The position numbers and the translations under genes are program-made. Of a stretch of 64,000 bases of DNA, positions 37,369 through 47,529 are shown one piece after another. This DNA is from Paracentrotus lividus (Eukaryota > Echinodermata > Echinoidea > Camarodonta > Echinidae): the NCBI GenBank assembly GCA_940671915.1, contig CALNVZ010003430.1, positions 16,316,111 through 16,380,110 of the forward strand, read 5' to 3'. Position 1 is the stretch's first letter; each line of letters opens with the position of its first letter. The notes below the pieces were generated by a model. It saw only the letters and a list, made by a program, of their open reading frames with translations, did no database searches and was not told where the DNA came from.

Positions 37369-38001
37369 ATATAATCATGATACAACTTCATTTGCACAAT
37401 TTAAGATTCAAAATTTCTTGGGGCACTCAAGCAGTGGAACTGAAAAGGGTGCAGAATGGTCAGCTATGCATTGCTTAGAATTAATAAATAATTAATAATA
37501 GTATACAAATGATGCACAGCTTTGAGTAGGTCGGTAGAAATTGTGGGCACAAGGTAACTATGGAAATGTTCAACTAGTTTCTGCAGTTACCACATGCCCA
37601 CAATTCCTTCCAACCCATGAAAACCATGTGCATCATATGTTCTATAGAATGGTTAAATATAACAATTGTTCAACCATGTGGCCAGTAATTAAATACACAA
37701 TGGACATTTATCGGATGCATGGCAAGCCATTCTATAATACCTACGAATATTGATAAGCTTCACGGAAGGATTTCTTAAGAAAGAATTTTCACTGTAACTC
37801 TGATTGTCTAAGGTCGGATGCTTGAGCTACATTTGAAAATCGAGCTTCTTTCATATGCAGATGACAATCAGTCATTTAAACTAACACAATGGGAGTTACA
37901 GTCAAAACTCATTCTTGATAATATTGTTTTATTTATCCAAGGCAGCCACTTCAGTAGTGATAACTGTTCTACAGCAGTCCCTGCACAAGAAGATTAGCTA
38001 T

Positions 38002-38176
38002 TACTGTATTCTCCATTATTTTTGTGCAATTAATTTTTTGCACTGGGCGGCCTCAAAACATATTTGCAACATGCTAAAGAAAGCATGCTCATATATTTGC
38101 GTGTTTTAAAACTTGGGCTGCCGATTTTTGCATGAAATCTGTGAAAATTTATGTACCACAAATTTTTTCACTGGTG
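38002..38176. mobile_element. Decayed relative of the TACTGTA MITE
   Basis: In inverse orientation it shares TACTGTATTC, CCTCAAAACATATTTGC, AGCATGCTCATATAT and GTGTTTTAAA with 17645-17886, but nearly every CGCG has become TGTG, TTTG or CACA. Confidence 0.7.
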
Positions 38177-39326
38177 TCTTGCCAAATGATGTTAGTGCCG
38201 TGAATAGGGCTCAAGCCAAACAGTCTAGTTTAGTCTAGTGATTTCGACACTAGATCATGGCACCTCTATGGTAAACATAAGCTCGCATAATAATATAAAT
38301 ATTCAACATCTACATGACCCAGCTCTTTGAAGCATTTTGTAAACATTTTGTCCAGTCTCAAATAGAGAAATGCCTTTAAAAATTACTATCGATTTCCCTT
38401 CATTCAATGGCAAATATCATGTTTAATTTAACAAACTGCTATAATCCCAATTATGCAAATGGATATTGTTCTGAACAAGAATAAAATATACAATAATTGG
38501 CGCAGTTGCATGTCTCTACCAATATAGATCTATGAACTACATAATGAGTCTTACTACTAAACTCTCTCTATAGACCGAACCCGCTAGCAATTTGTGGGCA
38601 TCGCCATGCTACAATGCACATGTACAATGTACATCTATTGCTGCTTTATGAAATGCATTAATAGGGCACGCAGTACAGATATCCCATTCACAACCATAGT
38701 TACAATGTACATACATGTATGGTACGCTTTATGGAATCCCAGCAGTAATGACACTGTCCACAAATCTCTCGTGGGATACGTCTAATTTATATAATCTATA
38801 AAAACACCTGTATTTCTCCTTTGTAAACAGAAACATCTTTACCAATCTATTTATTTCCACACACGCAGATTCAAGAGTTTACCAAATGGTAACTTCCATA
38901 AAAGCTCATATTTGAGTGATTGATGATGATGATGATGATGATGATAATGGATTGCTTTGATCAAATTCAAAATTCAAAATAATGAAGTTACTATAAATAA
39001 TCTGCACATTTCATTTTATTGTCAATTTCATCATAATTTCTCAAATGATGTAGTTGCAGAGAAAGAGAGCTTTTATTTCTTGATCTCAATGACCAGACAT
39101 ATATTGTAGCGGGGGTGACAAAATTTTTCAATTTTTTTGTGAAAATCTTCTTTTTTTTCCCCCAATCATCATTAAAGTGATGTCCTGTCCAAGTCCCAAC
39201 TCTCTTCAAAAACAAATATGAGAAGCAATCCCAAATATTAGGGCTTTGGCCGCCATCTTTATTCGCTCTTCTGAACATCTGACATTTTTTGAGATGCGAG
39301 GTCTTGTCACCCCACCAGCAGTATAC

Positions 39327-39811
39327 GTGACCCGCGGTAACCACCAATAAGTCACCAGAACTCATTTTATATTTTTTGATTTTCAGCTTTCCAATGATAT
39401 CAAACACTTGTACACGTAGTTTAGTAATGCGGTGGTCACAACACGTTGTACGCTACGAGGCACGTGCGTGCAACATAGCTTGTGTTGCATGCACATTGTG
39501 TGTAGCTGTCATTGTCCAATATCTGTGATTTATATGTTTCTGTAGGAAAGGTATTGTAAAATCCTCCTTTGTGTTGTATCTTGAACGTGCCTGTCTAAAA
39601 AGAAAAGTACGGGCGACGCAGAATTTTCCCACGAAATCCGTCATAGAGAGTTGCATGTACAACGTGTTGTGATTACCGCATGAAGTATTACAAAGTTTAA
39701 TATCACATTAAAGTAAGAGCTATCAACGGAATACTATACAGAACAACCTGCTTCTTCTGCCATTTACTTTGTTGTTAGCAATTTATTATTGGTTTTGAGG
39801 TGGCGGGTCAC
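39327..39811. mobile_element. TGACCC-ended MITE interrupted by another MITE
   Basis: GTGACCCGCGG..ACCACCAATAAG at the left and TTATTGGTTTTGAGGTGGCG GGTCAC at the right. A second inverted-repeat element (39427-39681) sits inside; without it the outer element is about 230 bp, near the size of its relative at 37109. Confidence 0.7.
39427..39681. mobile_element. Nested MITE, 255 bp
   Basis: Terminal inverted repeat ATGCGGTGGTCACAACACG at 39427, matched as the complement of CGTGTTGTGATTACCGCAT ending at 39681. Inserted within the element at 39327-39811. Confidence 0.7.
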
Positions 39812-39918
39812 AAATGATGACACTTTGAATTCAAGCTCGATAATGATTCTGCTACAAATATTAGTATCTATATAAGAGGACCACCAATAGAAGAGTAGTA
39901 ATGAGGTAGAGTTGTGGG

Positions 39919-40011
39919 TTAACTGTTCTCCGGATCTCCAATGATAGGCGCTATGAAGGTAGCAACATCCTCGTCGTTTACACTCGCATACTGTTTGATG
40001 AACTCATGTTC
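39919..40011 (-). CDS. MAP2K6: MKK3/6 terminal coding exon 10
   Basis: Acceptor tttatag; encodes [20 protein letters not shown] then [10 protein letters not shown] and TAA. It aligns with the C-terminal docking (DVD) region ending FVKLILGD in human MKK6. Several decayed copies of its acceptor and first ~20 bases lie upstream in the transcript. Confidence 0.92.
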   Translation of the reverse strand, partial: EHEFIKQYASVNDEDVATFIAPIIGDPENS

Positions 40012-43000
40012 CTATAAACAAACAAATCAAAATCAAATAAGAAAACAATGAAAGCAAAATAACATTAGAATGGTTTATTGTTTGATGAAGTCATGATCCT
40101 GGAAACAAAGAAATCTAAATAAATTTAGAAAGGTATATTGTTTGACGAACTTATGTTCCTATAAATAAACAAAGCAACAAAAAAAATTAGACTGGTATAT
40201 TACTTGATCCTAAAAACAAATTCAAACAAATTTAAATTGTTTGATAAACTTATGGCCCTATAAATAAATAAAGCAAAATAAAATTAGAATGGTATACTGT
40301 TTGATAATCTCACGTTCCTAAAAAAAAAGGAAAAAAAATGACAAAACTTTGGGCCGTGATTTCTGAGTTTTTTAAGTATCTGATTTAAATTATTTCTTTT
40401 GTTTCTTATAAGGAAGCATAGGTAAATTTTGCTCACATATTTTTTGTCAAGACATTTCTGTTGTACATGAATGTGAAAATAACACTTGAAAATACTTTTT
40501 TTTTTAAATACTAATAATGTATGTGAAAATGACACTTCAAAAACTTACTAATAATCTTGAATATGAAGGTCTCTCTGTGCAGTTCTTCTTCAGACTGGAA
40601 ATATAAAAAACAGAACAAAAAACGGCATAAATACACACATGGCATTACCTGACAAATTGCAGTTAAAATCCTCATGACTTTCAAAAGCATTTGAAAATGG
40701 TTTTCAAAAATTGAGTATAAAATCATAGATATCTTGAAAGTAAAGCAAGCAATAAGACTGCAATTTTTAAGGGACACCAGACTGATCTATGTGTTTATAA
40801 TCATGTTGGCAAGAAGAGCTAAATCAAATAAATTTCCAGTTGAATATCATTCAATGTTACTGCATCCCTTTAAAATTTAGAAGATATGTTGAAAGAATAA
40901 GATATCGGGCTTACCACTTGTTAATGAAATCCTGGATTTCTTTTGAGAACTTATCTTCCGGTAGCGCTGGTGATCTGCCTTTGACGACTTGAGTGAGTTG
41001 TTGAAACATATCGTGCCATCTCTCATATGGGTAGGCATTAGTAGCGATCTCAATCTAATGGATATAACAATTAATATCTAATCAATAGTGGAACATATCT
41101 TGCAATCTCTCATATGGGCACGCATGAGCAGCAATCTCAATCTAACAATGTACAGCTGGCTAAGGGCATCACACATGAAGAAGACGCTATTAGCATAATC
41201 ATTTATCAAAATCTTCCATTCTTCTTCACCCCTCAAGCCTTGTTCAAGCTCACATGACAGCTTCACCAGATGTCAACTCCCCCAGAGGAACAACTCCAAA
41301 GAGGAAGGGAGAGTTGTCCTGGAGAGTAGTCCTCTGACCAAAGCAGTCTTCCAAGGAACTTGTAAGGCTGGAATTTTGCCCAGGGGAGTTGGCCTCTGGG
41401 GAAGCTCTCCTGATACGCAAACTGACACAATACAAAAACTCCTCATTATCCAAAATGACAAACTTTAGGAAAGTCAATCTTACCATTGTGATTCCAAAGC
41501 TCCACACATCTGATTTGACATCATATCCCTTAGCACTCATGTCAGGGTCTATCCTCTCAGGCTGAAAAAAGACATAAATCAACATTCTTAAAAAATCTGA
41601 TTTGACACACAAGAAATTATAAAAGTTTATAGAAGTAATAGTTCACTATTTTGATTCATTGCGAAATACAGTACCAACCAATAGTTAATGTTTCCTGTTT
41701 TAATGCTCCTTCAGACCTTACATGTACACAATAAATGTAAAGAAGGCTGGGATGATTGTGTATACAGGTAACATAACTTTTGGAAGGTAATGTAGCATCA
41801 TAGTACAGAGTCAGCTCTAATCAAAGTAAAAAATGACATAATGTTTGCACTCGATTCAAATCAGGTAGTCTTTATGGCACTGTTAGATTTATCAGCTGCA
41901 TTTGATACAATTGACCATCAAATATTTCTATCTCGTCTCCCCCAAAGAATAGGTGTCAAGTCAACAGTTTTGTCTTGGTTTCAGTCGTATCTTTCTGGAT
42001 GGACATCTCAAGTTGATATTGATGGCAAATTGTCTAATCCCACAGCACTGGAATTTGGGCTCCCTCAGGGATCAATAGTAGGACCCATAGGATACTCTAT
42101 TTATACCCTTCCTGTTGGGGATATCATCCGACATCACTCCATTGATTATCATCTCTATGCCGATGACATACAGTTATATGTATCTTTCAATCCAAAAACT
42201 CCTGGTGCTCTCAATAATGCACTAACAAAACTTCAGAATTGTATTACAGATATTAGACAATGGATGGTAGTCAACAAGTTAAAACTAAATGATTCAAAGA
42301 CTGAATTTTTCGTTGCTGCTTCTGCTCACAATATGTGTGCTATTCCTAATGTTCATCTAGATGTTGGTGGTACACATATTAGCCATTCTGACAAAATAAG
42401 AAACCTTGGTGTTGTATTTGATAGCCGCATGTCGATGTCTCATCATATATCTCATATATGTAGTACGGTTACACTTTACTTAAGAAATATCCATAGAATT
42501 AGGAGGTTTATTGACCAGTCTGCCTGTCATAACGCTGTGCGTTCTTTGGTTCTTTCTCGTATTGACTACTGCAATGGCCTTCTTTCAACTATTCCTTTGA
42601 ATCAATTAATTCGGGTACAACGGCTGCAGAATTGGGCAGCTCGTTTAGTATTACAGGTGTCTAGAGATCATCCATCTCAGTCACTGTTGAACACCCTCCA
42701 CTGGTTACCCTTTGAGAAAAGGGTAATTTTCAAAATGCTCTTGTTTGTATATAAGATACTAAATAACCTAGCTCCACAATATTTACTTAATTGTTTGAAT
42801 CTGTACAAACCCACACGATCACTTAGATCTGCCAGCGATCCTCTTCACCTAACATATTCTATTACCAGAAGATTATTCGGCGATGGAACATTTACAGTAT
42901 CTGCTTCAAAGCATTGGAATTCATTACCACTCTCTATTAGACAGTCCCCTTCAGTCGAAACCTTCAAAAAGGCACTGAAGACACATCTGTTTTGTAACCT

Positions 43001-46000
43001 GTAGTTTGTTTGTTTTTAAAAATATTCATCATCATTACTTATTTGCATTGTATAATTATTATTTTATGTATTGTAAGCGCTTTGGGCCTACTGGGAAAAG
43101 CGCAGTATAAATATTAAGTATTATTATTTATTATTATTATCTTCAAACTATTGTGAAATAGATGATATTTCATGACTACCCATTTTATTGTGTGCATTTT
43201 ACTAAAAAAAAAGGAAGCTACATATTGGGGTCCTAAGAACAGCCTCAAAGCACCATGGCATATGAGTAAAACCAACAAAATTCCATTTTGTGAGATAACA
43301 GGAACATCTTAAATGCTATACAATCAGCCATTCGCGTGCGGGGGTCAAGGTGTAAGCTATAAGCATAAATTGTGAAGGTAACACTATTTGAAGTTCAGGT
43401 TGACTTCCATAGGCGACGTAAAAAAGAGGTCTGACTTACTGCCATATACTGTCTGCTACCAGCATCTTGTGTCTTTGCCAATGAGTTGACCAGTTGACCA
43501 CTGATACCAAAGTCACATAGCTTGATCTTGCCATTCCTATTGGCTAGTACATTGGATGGTTTAACGTCTCTGTGTATCACTTTGAGTCGGGTCTGAAGAT
43601 ACTTGAGTGCACTCACAATCTATATTATCAAATCAAAACATGAACGTCAAATTTACTGTCTCTTCAAGGACCTATAAAAAAATCAAACTGAAAGGACTTG
43701 TATAAAATGTAAATGAAAGAATAACCTGTTGCTCCGCTGTAATGCTTTTCATTTGGGGTCCAAATCATGCCTCCATGATTCGTAGGGTTTGGGTCCCTAT
43801 TTAAATTGGTTTTAATTTTGAGAGTGCAGAGCTGAATTTTTGGCATCAATGTTTATAAGGTACCTTACCAAAAGATAAAGCCGCGGCCAGCTGCGTGAAC
43901 GCCACACAGCGGCGCTTTATACCGGATGTACTAATCCCCTCCAATTAAGTCAATGGAAGAATAACAGGGAAATGGTATATCCTACCTATAAGCCCGCTGT
44001 GCAGCATTCACGCAGCGGGCCGTGGCTTTATCTTTTGGTAACGTACCTAAAGACTCATGAAAATGGATAATACCCTATCCTGCATCAAATGTAATAAAAG
44101 TACAAAAGGGATTTGCCCCTAGAGTTTCATGAATAAGAAGGGAAAACGCTTTGAGTCCTTTTCGGTCTGACAAGCATGTATAAAAGATCGTGCAGCATCG
44201 TAACGGTATGCCCGATTTAAAAAAAAATGGTTTTAGACAGATACAAGACCTGAAATTAAAAAGAGAGTGATGCGGTCCAAAAATTTCATATAGCAAAATA
44301 GTCACGGAAAGGTCAAGGGGGCCATGATCCCCCCCCCCCCACCCCTGGTGGGGGGGGGGGGGAATCATTTTGTAGAAAAAATGATTTGAGAGAAACGTGA
44401 ATAAAGGCAGATTATAAATCATGCTCTATTCTGAATGGTAGATTAACAATATTCATGTCCAATCACCATTATTAAAGCACAATGTTCATTTCATAATAAT
44501 ACTCTAATATTTCATGAAAATTCTCCAATACTTACCGAAAATGATATTCTGCTGAGTATATTTTCTGGTATAAATTTCTTGTGTGGTTTGAGCTTGTTCT
44601 TGTAGAGCTTGTCAAGACATGTATCCATGACTTCCATACAGATCCATACATCACCCTGTAAAACAATAATACAACCATTCAATCTCTTCATCTTTTAGGC
44701 AGCCTTCAGGCAAAAAGTTATGTGAATTCATCTCTAATATGCCTCAACCAATTGAAAATCCCTGAGACCATCTCCCTAGTCCTGTCTGAATGAATTTAAC
44801 TTTACGATTCTAAGTCAGTATTATATATGTTCAGCAACAGGGAACCAGTGCAGTTGGTTCAGAGGAGGGGTAGCATGTGACCATTTTGATTTTTGGAAGA
44901 TTAGATGGGCACACTTATTGTGGAAGCGTTGGAGTTTACCAAGAACTGTTTAGCTATCCTACCAATCAAACACCCACAATAATCAAGCATGGAGACAGCA
45001 TGAGCTTATGTCTTCCTCTAGAACCCCCCACATGCCACTTAGGTTGTAAATCCGCAAATTGATATAACGACATATTTGTTTATATTGGGGTTGATATTAA
45101 CATACCTCTTGAAAGAGAGCACCATAGAACTCTACAGTATACACACAATCTGAACTCCTCATAGCTACATCCATATCCATTAAGATCCGTTTGTCTTCTG
45201 TGCTGTTCACCTGGGCTCGCATTTTCTAGGTCACAATCATAACAAGAGTCAGGAATAATGAAATTATTAATACATACAGTTTGTACATGTCCAGAGTGAA
45301 TATATTCACCTTTTTAAAAGTAAGAGTTTTGCCATTTTTCAATGGAAAATATTTGCAAAATAAAATACAAATGCTAGAATTTCATATGACTATACCATTC
45401 ACAACTCAACTCTTCTTCAAATTATCCTACATTGTTTGTACAATAAGTACAATAAGTACAATTTTATTTTCTGTGTTAATTCAAACCAATGTTGATGTGC
45501 AATGTAGATGTACATAGACTAAAGCTATTATGGCCATGTGTTTTGAACTCGCCACCCAAAAAGGGTGAATTTGTTACGCTTTTCCAAATTTTGTTTCAGT
45601 TAATGTATGACATCTTGGCTAAATAGAGGGGTATTACCATGAAATTGGTGTTATTTGAAAGCTGAATGCAAGCTCTATCAGACCTGTGAATTTGAACGTA
45701 CTCACACTTGAAATCGCGACACGGCACGCGATAGAATACGAAAAGGCAAGGGTGGTTGAGGGGGGGGGGAAGAGGAGGGGGGGGGGAAGAGGTACACACA
45801 AAGTCTATGGGATTTCGCATCCTCCTGTGCATTTGAAACATTATAACCATGATAACTTCATGGATATTTATTTTTGTGCTGTGAGCTTTTAGGACTTTAT
45901 AGCTTAGAGTCTCACGCATCTTTTGACACCATAGTTATAAGGTTCTAGCCATTTACTACTGCGCAGTTCCGAAAATCGCCGCGCTGCGTGCAGGTAAAAT

Positions 46001-47424
46001 GACAATTTCACCATTGACTGTGTATTGTACGTAAAGTAACTCAATACAGTTCCTGTTGTATGTGAAGTGACGTTACATAAATGCAGATAACTCAAATATT
46101 ACTTGAGATAGGGGTCTGAAACTTTGTGAGCTTCTTTATCAGAAGATAGCCCACCTATATGCAAGTTTTTATAAACTTTGGCACCACGATGGCCGAGATC
46201 TTGAGGAGGGGGCAGCCCCCTCCTTGGCCCAGGTTGACCAAAATATTTGGGCCCTTTTACGGTTAAGAATTTTTTTATTAAATGAAGAAACCCCCCCTAC
46301 AACTATATATTTTCTGAAAGGAAATTTCAAGAGCAATTCAAATATGGTGAGCAATTACGACTTGGATCAAAGGGAGAAAAATATTGGGGGCTGCAGTAAA
46401 AAAAAATTAGGGCCCCAAAAAATTTAATATTTTAATCAAAATATGTTACTACTTCACCCTACATTGTAGTGGATGGCATTTTTGAAATCTACAGGACATT
46501 TCCTTTCAGAAAATGTATACTTTTGTAGGGTTAGAGCTAATATTTCAAAAGTTATGACACTTTGATCCTGACAGGTTTATGATTTTTAGATTTAGGTGGT
46601 GTAACACAAAAGGGTGCCAGTTCAAAATGCATGGCCTTATATTAACTTTGCCATCAATAGAAAATTTCATTATATATTGTATTTTGATTGGCTGTTGAGC
46701 AGGGCTTTAATTAATTGAATGGATGCCCCCTGACTGGCCTTACTGCCCCTTCAAAAATTCCCTATTTTGCCTTGGAGATTTGGGTGCCCTTTTAAGGAAT
46801 TTGCATTCATGCTGTACTTAAGGGAAAAAATGGCCTTGCCCTAAAATTGACGAAATTTAAGGCCCGGTTGAGCATTGTTACCATTGATGGCAAAGTTACT
46901 ACATGTATATTAGTGTTCTGTTTAAGCAATGGGGCCCAGATTTATTGTCCACGTGGCTTAATTGGTTCGTTGCCAATTTGTGGATTGGAACACTAGATTA
47001 AAATCCCTGTTAAGTTCTATGGCACCAAAGTCCTTTAACATGCATGCATATATTTGCAACACTTGTTTAAAGCAAAGTAAATGAGCGATCAAAGATAGAA
47101 TCATACAACCACCCAGAGAGTGTCTTATTAGAACAGAAGGCTGCTGAAAGATGTGTACAATATGCATGCTCCGTTTCATAGAATTTTTCTCACCTGAACA
47201 CTGAATAAGTTCATAAAATTTTGCAAAATGACAATTCGCTACAGGATATTCATCTGCCTTATTGATCACAGTACATTTCAAGACAAATAAATACCTTCAG
47301 TGATTATTGTAAAATTGGACCACTTATAATATATGCTTTTTTTTTCAATAAAAGAATGTGAAGGATTAGAAATAGTGATGATGATGATGATGATGATGGC
47401 GGTGGTGGTGGTGGTGATGATGAC

Positions 47425-47460
<36 letters not shown>

Positions 47461-47472
47461 GACGAAGATGAA

Positions 47473-47529
<57 letters not shown>

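Larger units (their letters stand above)
28534..39918. other. Convergent intergenic region TTYH-MKK
   Basis: Holds the unplaced 3'UTRs of both genes, an AG repeat, three foldback elements before 38 kb (30850, 33536, 37109), a LINE remnant (36729), the decayed TACTGTA MITE (38002) and the nested MITEs (39327). Open frames here are short and have no recognisable domains. Several AATAAA hexamers occur but none can be assigned. Confidence 0.7.

Noticed and set aside
38991..39407. 138-codon open frame on the minus strand
   Set aside because: Overlaps a MITE end and AT-rich 3' flank; no recognisable domain.
45059..45105. Possible duplication of the MKK exon 4 donor (TTGATAT..ACATA twice)
   Set aside because: Match too short and AT-rich to separate from chance.
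45596..45919. 107-codon frame with proline run
   Set aside because: Arises from a poly-G/poly-C tract in an MKK intron.
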